Positions 35,900 through 42,939 of a DNA stretch of 64,000 nucleotides are shown here, in pieces. This DNA comes from an uncultured Eubacteriales bacterium (GTDB taxonomy: Bacteria; Bacillota; Clostridia; Oscillospirales; CAG-272). A program made the position numbers and the translations under genes. The notes beneath the pieces were generated by a model. That model did not search any database, was not told the DNA's origin, and saw only the letters and a program-made list of their open reading frames with translations. The first letter of the stretch is position 1, and each line of letters starts with the position of its first letter. The stretch spans positions 35,349 to 99,348 of the forward strand of contig CAKSDP010000003.1 of NCBI GenBank assembly GCA_934446065.1, in the 5' to 3' direction.

Positions 35900-36988
35900 A
35901 TGAGAAAAATGCTATCACTATTTCTTGCAGCGGTTATGATAATTTTGGCTGTTCCGATGACCGCAGTCACAGTCTCGGCGGAGACGGACGGGTTCTACAC
36001 TTACAGGATCGCCGACAGACAGGCGATCATAACCGGCGTGGACAGAACCATCAGCGGAAACGTAACGATCCCGGACAAGCTCGGCGGCTATCCCGTGACC
36101 GAGATAGGTGTGCGGGCATTCTACAAATGCACAAATCTCAAGAGGGTCACTGTGCCGGGCAGCGTGAAAGCGATAGGCGACTACGCGTTTATGGACTGCT
36201 CGAACCTCACGGGGCTTGTGATCCTGAAGGGAGTAACGAGCATCGGCAACAGCGCGTTCTGCAACTGCTTCGCTCTCACAAGTGTGACTCTCCCGGACAG
36301 TGTCACGATCATCTCGGATTTTGCATTTGAAGCCTGCAAAAATCTCAAAAGCATCACGCTTCCGAACAGTGTCACAACTATCGGCGAATACGCCTTCGGC
36401 TTCTGCATAAGCCTTGAGAATATAGACATTTCCGAACGTGTGACGTCTATCAGCACGGGTGCCTTTTACGACTGCGCAAAGCTCACGGACATCGCGCTCC
36501 CCGCAAGCGTCGTTGCCATCGGCAGAAATGCGTTCACGGACTCTGGGCTTGAGGATATATACTACCCCGGAAGCAGCGACAGCTGGTACGGCATTGACAT
36601 ACATAGTGAAAACACAACATTGAACAAGGCAAATGTTCACTTCAGCATTACAGACCCCTCGACGCATTACAAGTACCGCGAAAAGCAGCCGGGAATGTAT
36701 GAGGAGGGCGAACGCGGCTACTACTGCTCCTGCGGATTTACAAAGAATGTCGAAGTGCTCCCCGCACTGAGCGGAACTGCTTACAGTTACAAGGTACTTG
36801 ACGGCGAAGTTACAATCACCGGCACCACAAAACACCCTGAAAACATAGTAATTCCAAGCACTATCGACGGATATCCGGTAACGGGCATTGCGGACAGAGC
36901 ATTCAGGGGGAACCGCGAAATTAAAACCGTGACGATCCAGTCGGGCGTAAAGAGTATCGGTAAGGAAGCATTCAACGGTGTCACATAA
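35900..36988 (+). CDS. BspA-like leucine-rich-repeat surface protein, N-terminal piece (interrupted)
   Basis: The first 362 residues of a secreted LRR protein. A signal peptide (MRKMLSLFLAAVMIILAVPM, cleavage probably after VSA) is followed by about eight LRR_5/BspA repeats of some 23 residues (pattern AFxxCxxLxxIxxPxSVxxIG). Then comes an insert with CSCGFTKNVEVLPAL and a second repeat block. The frame ends at TAA 36986-36988 in the sequence FNGVT-stop-MTDITIPDSV. Consensus there would be FxGCTxLTDITIPDSV, so the stop replaces one variable residue and reading continues in the same frame. AAAGGA lies upstream of the ATG. Such proteins often act in adhesion. The stop may be a real nonsense mutation or a sequencing error. 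Confidence 0.85.
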   Translation: MRKMLSLFLAAVMIILAVPMTAVTVSAETDGFYTYRIADRQAIITGVDRTISGNVTIPDKLGGYPVTEIGVRAFYKCTNLKRVTVPGSVKAIGDYAFMDCSNLTGLVILKGVTSIGNSAFCNCFALTSVTLPDSVTIISDFAFEACKNLKSITLPNSVTTIGEYAFGFCISLENIDISERVTSISTGAFYDCAKLTDIALPASVVAIGRNAFTDSGLEDIYYPGSSDSWYGIDIHSENTTLNKANVHFSITDPSTHYKYREKQPGMYEEGERGYYCSCGFTKNVEVLPALSGTAYSYKVLDGEVTITGTTKHPENIVIPSTIDGYPVTGIADRAFRGNREIKTVTIQSGVKSIGKEAFNGVT

Positions 36989-38632
36989 ATGACGGACATT
37001 ACGATTCCCGACAGTGTTACGAGTATTGGGAATTATGCGTTCTCCGGATGCCCAAAACTTCAGAGTATGATCATTCCAAAGGGCGTAACGAGCATTTCCG
37101 ACGGTATGTTCTACAACTGTTCGGAACTTACGGACGTTACTGTCCACGATAATGTAATAAGCATTGGCGCAAAGGCATTTTACGGTTGTTCAATTCTCTC
37201 AGGCATCGCTATTCCCGACAGTGTTACGAGCATCGGCGAGAAGGCTTTCTGCTTTTGTTTACGTATTTCAAGCATCACAATACCCAAGTCGATGACAAAC
37301 ATCGGAGAATATACATTTTCCTCCTGCACCGGTCTTACGGACATTACGATCCCGAGCAACATAACAAGCATCGGTAATCATGCATTTTTAATGTGCACAA
37401 ATCTTACAAGCATCACTATTCCCGACAGCGTGACAAGCATCGGTATGTATGCATTCAAAGAATGCACAAGCCTTCAAAGCATCGTCATACCAGACAGTAT
37501 AACAAGCATTAGCCGTAATATGTTCGATGGCTGCTCAAGCCTTTCAAGCATTACTGTACCGAGCGGAATAACGGAAATCGAGGTATGTGCATTTCAAAAT
37601 TGCTCAAGTCTTGTTAGTTTCACCATACCCGATGGGTTGACAATAATCAATTCGTCTGTCTTTTCCGGATGCACAAATCTCTCAAGTGTAATCATACCCG
37701 ATAGTGTGACAGAAATTGATGGTAATGCATTCGCCGAATGTTCAAGCCTTGCAAGCATAACGATACCAAACAGCGTGACATATATTGGCTATTCCGCATT
37801 TATTGGCTGCTGCAGTCTTACAAGCATTACAATACCCTATGGCGTAACGGCGATACAAGGCAGCACCTTCGAATCCTGCACAGGTCTCGTAAACATCACC
37901 ATTCCAGACAGTGTAACGGGTATTGGTATGTCAGCGTTTTACGAATGTTCAAGCCTTGTAAGTATAACATTACCCGATAGCATAGAATATATACACCCTC
38001 AAGCATTCTACGAGTGTGCAAATCTTGCAAGCATAACGATACCCGACGGCGTTTCCACCATCTATAGCTACACATTTTCATACTGCAAAAATCTTACAAG
38101 TATCACTATTCCCAAAAGCGTAAAGTTCATCCGTATGGATGCGTTCGGAAAATGCGCAGACCTTAAAGATGTATACTATGCCGGAAGCCGCAAGGATTGG
38201 GAAAATATCGAGATAGAAGAACGCAACGAAGACTTTATTGACGCTTTCGTTCACTACAACATATCGGACCCCGAAGGTCACTACGAGCTTGTAACCACAC
38301 CTCCCACCTGCACGAAAGACGGACGTAGCATTGAGGTTTGCCCCTGCGGACATTCAAAAAATGAGCTCACAATCCCGGCGACCGGTCACAAGTACGAGAA
38401 CGGTACGTGCACGGTCTGCGGCGAAGCAAAGCCCGATGTGATACTCGGTGACGCAGGCGGCGACGGCGCGGTCAGGATCGGTGACGCGATAACGATTCTC
38501 AAGCACGTTGCGGGGTGGCAAGGAATCACAATTGACACCGACACCGCCGACGTGGATGCAAGCGGCAAGGTCGATTTGAACGACGCGATACTTGTTTTAA
38601 GGAAGATCGCCGGATGGGCTGTGGATTTCTGA
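36989..38632 (+). CDS. BspA-like LRR protein, C-terminal piece with type I dockerin
   Basis: Continuation, in the same frame, of the upstream LRR gene: 547 residues beginning MTDITIPDSVTSIGNYAF. About seventeen LRR_5 repeats run to residue 400, then an insert with CPCGHSKNELTIPATGHKY and CTVCGEAKP. A type I dockerin ends the protein: GDAGGDGAVRIGDAITILK and ADVDASGKVDLNDAILVLRK are its two calcium-loop helices. The piece has no signal peptide of its own. GGAAG lies some 20 nt before the ATG, so independent initiation would be weak, although TAAATG would allow termination-reinitiation. The dockerin suggests docking to a cohesin on a cellulosome-like or surface scaffold. Codon use is more A/T-rich than the 1-33 kb region. 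Confidence 0.85.
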   Translation: MTDITIPDSVTSIGNYAFSGCPKLQSMIIPKGVTSISDGMFYNCSELTDVTVHDNVISIGAKAFYGCSILSGIAIPDSVTSIGEKAFCFCLRISSITIPKSMTNIGEYTFSSCTGLTDITIPSNITSIGNHAFLMCTNLTSITIPDSVTSIGMYAFKECTSLQSIVIPDSITSISRNMFDGCSSLSSITVPSGITEIEVCAFQNCSSLVSFTIPDGLTIINSSVFSGCTNLSSVIIPDSVTEIDGNAFAECSSLASITIPNSVTYIGYSAFIGCCSLTSITIPYGVTAIQGSTFESCTGLVNITIPDSVTGIGMSAFYECSSLVSITLPDSIEYIHPQAFYECANLASITIPDGVSTIYSYTFSYCKNLTSITIPKSVKFIRMDAFGKCADLKDVYYAGSRKDWENIEIEERNEDFIDAFVHYNISDPEGHYELVTTPPTCTKDGRSIEVCPCGHSKNELTIPATGHKYENGTCTVCGEAKPDVILGDAGGDGAVRIGDAITILKHVAGWQGITIDTDTADVDASGKVDLNDAILVLRKIAGWAVDF

Positions 38633-38642
38633 GCGATAAGAC

Positions 38643-38676
38643 AAAAAATGCTGTTACTTTCGTAACAGCATTTTTT
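38643..38676 (+). terminator. Strong terminator after the LRR-dockerin gene
   Basis: Perfect 15-bp stem (AAAAAATGCTGTTAC / GTAACAGCATTTTTT) with a TTTC loop, 10 bp after the stop. The right arm and everything after it belong to a 147-bp repeat whose second copy (41031) lacks the left arm. Confidence 0.92.
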
Positions 38677-38804
38677 CTATTGTTTTCTCAGCAGCAGAAC
38701 ACGGTATACTTCTTCAGCATTTTCACCGGGTGCAGAGAGGATTTTGACTGCCGCAATCCGGGGATGCCCATATCCTCTTCCCTGTTCACGAACTTCACGT
38801 CGGG
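38658..38804 (-). pseudogene. Duplicated 3' end of the DUF2156 gene (direct repeat, copy 1)
   Basis: 147 bp nearly identical to 41031-41176. The minus strand encodes the last 38 residues and stop of the DUF2156 acyltransferase (from PDVKFVNREEDM to KKYTVFCC) with no start or upstream part. Within the 117 coding bases there are four differences from the complete gene (Ser TCC/TCG, Leu TTG/CTG, Gly GGA/GGG, Asp GAT/GAC), all synonymous; one further change and a 1-base indel lie outside. It marks the left edge of a cassette ending at copy 2. Confidence 0.9.
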
Positions 38805-38814
38805 ACGGAAACAC

Positions 38815-38998
38815 AAATGAGCGAACGGCTTAGTTCGCTTTCAATGTTCCGTGCCGATGTATATACAAGTCTTAAAACTCAAAAGGTAACTGCTTATGAG
38901 AAGCAGATGCTGTGTGTGGTGCTGTCTTTCAAGCGACAGGGTGACAGTAGTAACTGTCGCGGCACTTGGTATTCAGTTTTTACCCGACCTCGGTCGGC
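38815..38998 (-). ncRNA. Candidate structured RNA
   Basis: Behind a near-consensus minus-strand promoter there is no convincing ORF but a series of hairpins. On the minus strand in order: CCGACC/GGTCGG with a 2-nt loop, GCGACAG/CTGTCGC, CTGCTT/AAGCAG with a 5-nt loop, and AGCGAAC/GTTCGCT with a 6-nt loop. A long-range GTGCCG/CGGCAC pair could close a multibranched structure around the second and third. The last hairpin is followed by a moderately T-rich stretch. I do not recognise a known RNA family. The 76-residue plus-strand ORF over this region has no family resemblance and no ribosome site. This is the main content of the roughly 500-bp gene-free stretch from 38633 to 39139. Confidence 0.5.
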
Positions 38999-39004
38999 AG
39001 TCTT

Positions 39005-39034
39005 ATTATACCATGTGCAGGGAATTTTTGTTAA
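39005..39034 (-). promoter_or_regulatory. Promoter for the candidate structured RNA
   Basis: Minus-strand TTAACA, 18-bp spacer, TATAAT. It points away from the sigma-factor gene, towards the hairpin-rich segment, with a predicted start near 38998. Confidence 0.7.
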
Positions 39035-39095
39035 AGCGGGCGCATAAAGTATATGGATAACGGGAATACTATTCCGTTTCGGCGTAAGCAAAGAC

Positions 39096-39132
39096 ACCGC
39101 CGAGAGCAGTTATAGTGCTTGCTCTCGGCGGT
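39096..39132 (-). terminator. Hairpin after the sigma-factor gene
   Basis: Perfect 13-bp inverted repeat (ACCGCCGAGAGCA / TGCTCTCGGCGGT) with an 11-nt loop, 8 bp after the sigma-factor stop. The following minus-strand sequence is only modestly T-rich, so termination is probable rather than certain. Confidence 0.75.
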
Positions 39133-39139
39133 AGTTCAA

Positions 39140-40804
39140 TTATATGATCAAATATGCTCCCAGCATCTGTTTGTCATTATCCTTATCAAAGGTTAAATAA
39201 CCTTGTCTGACAGCCTCTTCCAAGACTGCGCCGCGCATAGCAAAAACATTTGCACAAGCGTGATCGATTTGGAATTCATCTTCTTTAAAAAAGTCGGGAA
39301 TTTCTTTATAGATCTGCTCGCGGCAGAACAAATAATGTCGTGTAGCAATCTCTGCTGCTTTACAACGAAGTGCCTCAAACTCTTTGCGTGCATCCGGGGG
39401 CATTTTGCGTGACTTATCCCTATACATAACCATGATAGTCGGAACATATCCCTCATCTGTGCTTTTAATATATCCGTATGTTTCCAATCTTTTTAGTATA
39501 GTCTTGTCTACATCTGAGCTATTACCATCAGCAACTGCCACCATTGCTTGACCGTCTGCATAATTAAGAAACGGAGGCGTCCTATCTTCAATTCCGCCAA
39601 ATTCAAACCTGTATTGACGGAAATAAATTTCAGGCAGATCTTTCTCATCGGGATTTGACACACAACCGCTTAGTCCGACAAAATTCGGCTTGCTGCCGAG
39701 ATAATTTTCCATGCCGAGAAGATCCCATTCTCCTCCGTCGGGACGAAGAGTATGTCCCCAAGAACCGATATTGGTAACCTCTGCCGCATTTTTATTAAAC
39801 GGTTTTAGCGTGTAGGAATTGACAGCATCCGTTTCTGTCATAAGCAGTGCCCATTTCATATCCTCAAACGACTGATACCCCTCATGCCATTTCGGACAAT
39901 TATCGTTTCGCCACTTGATATCATATTCCATGGCTTCTATTACAGCTTTTGTGAGTTCAGGGGTAATTCCGCGCAAATATGCGTAAATCTTTTCCTGCGC
40001 TTCTGCACTTACGATGAAGATATTTGTTTCGTATTGATTCCCGTTTTTCTTCATTAAGGTGGCTTGCGCAAGCGCCGATAGTTCTTCTTCCATATACGGA
40101 AGAGCTACCCCAACCTCCATTGCCAGCTCTTCTGCTGTAGAGGGGTTTCTATAAGCTGCAAGCAGAATGTTTTTGCAGAGCAAACGCGAAATATAATTCC
40201 ATGGTTCACCGCTTTTTCCTACCATTCCGTTCATAACAAACGCAATGTTTTGGGGGTTATAACTAAGCTTTCCGAATTCTCTTGCCATATCCATACCTTC
40301 TTTCAATATGATTCTTGCACGGTGAAGTCTTTGCTGAACCGTACTGATCGAAAGAGAGAGAGATGATGCAATATCACGAACGCTTTTGCTTTCTATATAA
40401 TAGGCAACGACGATATTGCGATAATCGCTTTTTATGAACGCCAACTCTCGCCGAAGCAGAGCCATTTGCTCTGTATGTATTATTTCATCAAGGATGTTTT
40501 TGCTTTCATCCTCAACCTCATAATCGCCGATATCGGAACCGGTTACCGACTCGTTTCGATTATGCTTTACAGTTGCCCATACGGAATAACGATTTCGCGC
40601 GATCTGCCATACCCACGCCGAAAAACTCGTTGGAATCGCCCCTCTGTTCAAAGCCGTTATAATCTGAAGCGCGATATCTTGCGTCAGACCTTCAGCTTCA
40701 ACATTGTTTCCTGTCTTCTTCAAGCAAAAATAAAACAACTTTTCCATATAGTTTTCAGTAAATTCATTGATAAGCTGATCGCACATTCGGTTCGTTTCTT
40801 GCAT
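39140..40804 (-). CDS. ECF-type RNA polymerase sigma factor with long C-terminal extension
   Basis: About 554 aa. Residues 15-80 look like sigma region 2 (MEKLFYFCLKKTGNNVEAEG, FSAWVWQIARNRY). Residues 118-170 are sigma region 4 with the helix-turn-helix SVRDIASSLSLSISTVQQRL. A winged-helix-like stretch follows at 211-265 (AAYRNPSTAEELAMEVGVAL), then a further 290 residues with no motif I recognise. Ordinary ECF sigma factors are about 170-200 aa, so the tail may be a sensor or built-in regulator. The start is ATG 40804 behind a strong AAAGGAGG; a GTG six codons earlier lies inside that site. No anti-sigma gene is adjacent. The gene is visibly more A/T-rich than its neighbours and sits in a repeat-flanked cassette, suggesting transfer. 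Confidence 0.85.
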   Translation of the reverse strand: MQETNRMCDQLINEFTENYMEKLFYFCLKKTGNNVEAEGLTQDIALQIITALNRGAIPTSFSAWVWQIARNRYSVWATVKHNRNESVTGSDIGDYEVEDESKNILDEIIHTEQMALLRRELAFIKSDYRNIVVAYYIESKSVRDIASSLSLSISTVQQRLHRARIILKEGMDMAREFGKLSYNPQNIAFVMNGMVGKSGEPWNYISRLLCKNILLAAYRNPSTAEELAMEVGVALPYMEEELSALAQATLMKKNGNQYETNIFIVSAEAQEKIYAYLRGITPELTKAVIEAMEYDIKWRNDNCPKWHEGYQSFEDMKWALLMTETDAVNSYTLKPFNKNAAEVTNIGSWGHTLRPDGGEWDLLGMENYLGSKPNFVGLSGCVSNPDEKDLPEIYFRQYRFEFGGIEDRTPPFLNYADGQAMVAVADGNSSDVDKTILKRLETYGYIKSTDEGYVPTIMVMYRDKSRKMPPDARKEFEALRCKAAEIATRHYLFCREQIYKEIPDFFKEDEFQIDHACANVFAMRGAVLEEAVRQGYLTFDKDNDKQMLGAYLII

Positions 40805-40878
40805 TTTCTCGCCTCCTTTCACTCATATAGTGTGGTATTTATTGATTTGCTGACAAAAATATTTTCTTTGTTTTTTCT

Positions 40879-40887
40879 ATTATATCA
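40879..40887 (-). promoter_or_regulatory. Extended -10 promoter of the sigma-factor gene
   Basis: Minus-strand TGATATAAT (TGn plus perfect TATAAT), about 75 bp before the start codon. No good -35 is present at 17 bp, as is usual for extended -10 promoters. Confidence 0.6.
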
Positions 40888-40954
40888 CAATGTTTGCTAA
40901 GAATAAATTGGTTCCGGCAAGGTTACAAGATCTGTTGAAGAAAAAGCAAAAGAG

Positions 40955-40976
40955 AGTACAGCCTTTCGACTGTACT
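40955..40976. terminator. Bidirectional terminator between DUF2156 and sigma-factor genes
   Basis: Stem AGTACAG / CTGTACT with an 8-nt loop. It is followed by CCTTTTGTTT on the plus strand and by CTCTTTTGC plus a further T-rich stretch on the minus strand. On the minus strand it would end transcription of the DUF2156 gene. Confidence 0.75.
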
Positions 40977-41030
40977 GCCTTTTGTTTATCCTATTCGGTT
41001 TTCATATTTCTCCGTTAAGGACATCCCGCT

Positions 41031-41176
41031 TTTCGTAACAGCATTTTTTCTATTCTTTCTCAGCAGCAGAACACGGTATACTTCTTCAGCATTTTCACCG
41101 GGTGCAGAGACGATTTTGACTGCCGCAGCCCGGGGATGCCCATGTCCTCTTCCCTGTTCACGAACTTCACGTCGGG
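41031..41176. repeat. Direct repeat, copy 2 (right edge of cassette)
   Basis: 146 bp, about 96% identical to 38658-38804, in the same orientation. It includes the true 3' end of the complete DUF2156 gene and 29 bp beyond. It begins exactly in the loop of the terminator hairpin present in copy 1, so here only the right arm of that hairpin remains. Confidence 0.92.
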
Positions 41177-41965
41177 CGCGTCAAGGCTGCGCAGGTATCC
41201 GGTCGAGAGATACTGGTACGCTCCCGGCATATCCTGCATGGCTTTCTCAAAATGCACGAACACCGTATCGCCGACGATCTCCCCGACGGTAAAGCCCGCA
41301 GTCTCGCCGCCCGCAGTGAGGATCGCGCCGGACAGCCCAAGTTCATCCCAATGCTCCGCGAGGTCACATATCGCGGAAAGCTCGGCTGCCGCCATTTTCG
41401 AGCCGTCGGAATAAAGCTCGTCCCATTTTGCGACGAAATCTGCCATCATCGCGGCATTTGTGACGGTCATGGGGATTATTTCGGCGTCCGGATGCATTTT
41501 GCCGAAGCGATTTACGAAGTTTTTCTGCCCGTGGAACTTTCTGCCGGACAGCTCCGATATTTCGGTGCGGTCGTATACGTAGTCCGACCAATCCGGCTCT
41601 TCCGAGGGAAACACGACGTCGAACACCTCCCCGAACATGGGGACATTCTGCTCCGCGACGAAGCAGAAATACATATTCATACCGCGCCCGTGGGCGTATT
41701 CGCCGATCGCGGCAAGCGCTGTGCGCGGGTCCCCGCCGATCGGGAAAGAGAACATCTCCGTTCCCTCGCACGAGGCGAGAAGCACGACGGAATCGCCGCA
41801 GCGCGCCCATTTCGTATCGTAATAGCCGCGCCACAGGAATGTGGTTCCGAACAGATTATCGCAGATGAGCGGTATCCCCGCCTCCGCTCTCTCAAGATTA
41901 TCACGCTCAAAGACGGCACGAAGATATTCGATATCAGCGTATTCGAGCCTCTTAAACTCAAGCAT
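41060..41965 (-). CDS. DUF2156 / phosphatidylglycerol-lysyltransferase-C-like acyltransferase
   Basis: GNAT-fold protein of 301 aa resembling the DUF2156 family, related to the C-terminal catalytic part of MprF-type aminoacyl transferases but without the membrane flippase part. Visible family features are KFHGQKNFVNRFGKMHPDAE near the middle, AGFTVGEIVGDTVFVHFEKA, and the end GLRQSKSSLHPVKMLKKYTV. The ATG has AAAGGTG upstream. The acceptor is not known; related proteins transfer amino acids to lipids or other acceptors. Its last 38 codons are duplicated at 38688-38804. Confidence 0.88.
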   Translation of the reverse strand: MLEFKRLEYADIEYLRAVFERDNLERAEAGIPLICDNLFGTTFLWRGYYDTKWARCGDSVVLLASCEGTEMFSFPIGGDPRTALAAIGEYAHGRGMNMYFCFVAEQNVPMFGEVFDVVFPSEEPDWSDYVYDRTEISELSGRKFHGQKNFVNRFGKMHPDAEIIPMTVTNAAMMADFVAKWDELYSDGSKMAAAELSAICDLAEHWDELGLSGAILTAGGETAGFTVGEIVGDTVFVHFEKAMQDMPGAYQYLSTGYLRSLDAPDVKFVNREEDMGIPGLRQSKSSLHPVKMLKKYTVFCC

Positions 41966-42081
41966 ACTGCACCTTTCCGGCGAAATCGCCTTGATGTTTC
42001 ATTTATGTGCAAAATATTGTTTTGTTATTTATTACCAATATGCGGCGTTGATTTTTGTGCAATATTTTTCGTCGTTATCAC

Positions 42082-42110
42082 TTGAACAATATGGCAAAAT
42101 GTGGTATCAT
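42082..42110 (+). promoter_or_regulatory. Promoter of spo0A
   Basis: TTGAAC, 17-bp spacer, TATCAT, 52 bp before the spo0A start. This is a vegetative-type promoter; I see no clear Spo0A box (TGTCGAA) or sigma-H site in the 197-bp upstream region. Confidence 0.72.
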
Positions 42111-42162
42111 ATATATACAACAGAACCAAATATTACCAAACGCCGATATAAAGGAGAAAATC

Positions 42163-42939
42163 ATGGATAAAAACGCAAAGATTCTGATAGCAGACGAAAA
42201 CTCAGATGTGAGAAAAGGATGCATGGCATCGCTTCACAAGTACGGCTACCGCAATGTGGAAGAAGCGTCAAACGGGGAGGAAGCGCTCCACATTATAAAC
42301 CGCTATCATCCCGACATCGTGGTTGCGGACGTATGGCTGTCGAAGCTCGACGGGATCGGGCTTGTCCGCCAATGTTCCGAGACGGATTTCACTCCGGACA
42401 AAGCTCCGTCGTTCATCATTACATCACTTGTTGCAAACCAGAACATATTTGTCGAAGCGATCAGCGCAGGCGCGGTGATATGTCTGCCGAAGCCGATCGA
42501 TCACATCAGTCTGTGCGATCACATCACCACCGTCATCCACAACAGAGCCGAGGGTGTCTACAAAGCTGCGGATATGTCGGGGCTGCCCGATATTGAGGCG
42601 CAGGTCACGAAGATCATTCACCAGATCGGCGTACCCGCTCATATCAAAGGTTATCAGTATCTCAGAAGCGCCATTCTTATGGCGATCAGCGACAACGAAG
42701 TGATAAACTCCGTAACGAAGATCCTCTACCCGTCAGTTGCAAAGAAGTATTCGACCACCACGTCCCGCGTAGAACGCGCGATCCGTCACGCGATCGAGGT
42801 TGCATGGGACAGAGGTGACATCGACACGCTCAACTCCTATTTCGGATACACGATCCAGAACACACGCGGCAAGCCGACCAACAGCGAATTCATCGCGATG
42901 ATCGCCGACAATCTCCGTCTGAAATACAAGATCCGCTGA
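42163..42939 (+). CDS. spo0A: Sporulation master regulator Spo0A
   Basis: Response regulator of 258 aa that starts sporulation when phosphorylated. The receiver domain has D11 in IADEN, the phospho-acceptor D56 in VVADVW and K110 in CLPKP. The C-terminal DNA-binding domain is highly conserved: TTTSRVERAIRHAIEVAWDR and GKPTNSEFIAMIADNLRLKY. The start is ATG 42163 behind AAAGGAG; the frame upstream to 42055 lacks a ribosome site. The gene stands alone, away from recN and without spoIVB, which normally precedes it. Its last 207 bp are covered on the other strand by the convergent hydrolase gene. Confidence 0.97.
   Translation: MDKNAKILIADENSDVRKGCMASLHKYGYRNVEEASNGEEALHIINRYHPDIVVADVWLSKLDGIGLVRQCSETDFTPDKAPSFIITSLVANQNIFVEAISAGAVICLPKPIDHISLCDHITTVIHNRAEGVYKAADMSGLPDIEAQVTKIIHQIGVPAHIKGYQYLRSAILMAISDNEVINSVTKILYPSVAKKYSTTTSRVERAIRHAIEVAWDRGDIDTLNSYFGYTIQNTRGKPTNSEFIAMIADNLRLKYKIR

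Noticed and set aside
36900..38200. Regularly spaced repeats that could suggest a CRISPR or satellite array
   Set aside because: The units are about 69 bp, diverged and in frame; they encode 23-residue leucine-rich repeats.
38817..39047. 76-codon plus-strand ORF in the gene-free stretch
   Set aside because: No ribosome site, no family resemblance, and it crosses several hairpins and a minus-strand promoter.
38658..41176. Insertion sequence or transposon
   Set aside because: No transposase, terminal inverted repeats or short target duplication; the flanks are long direct repeats of a gene end.
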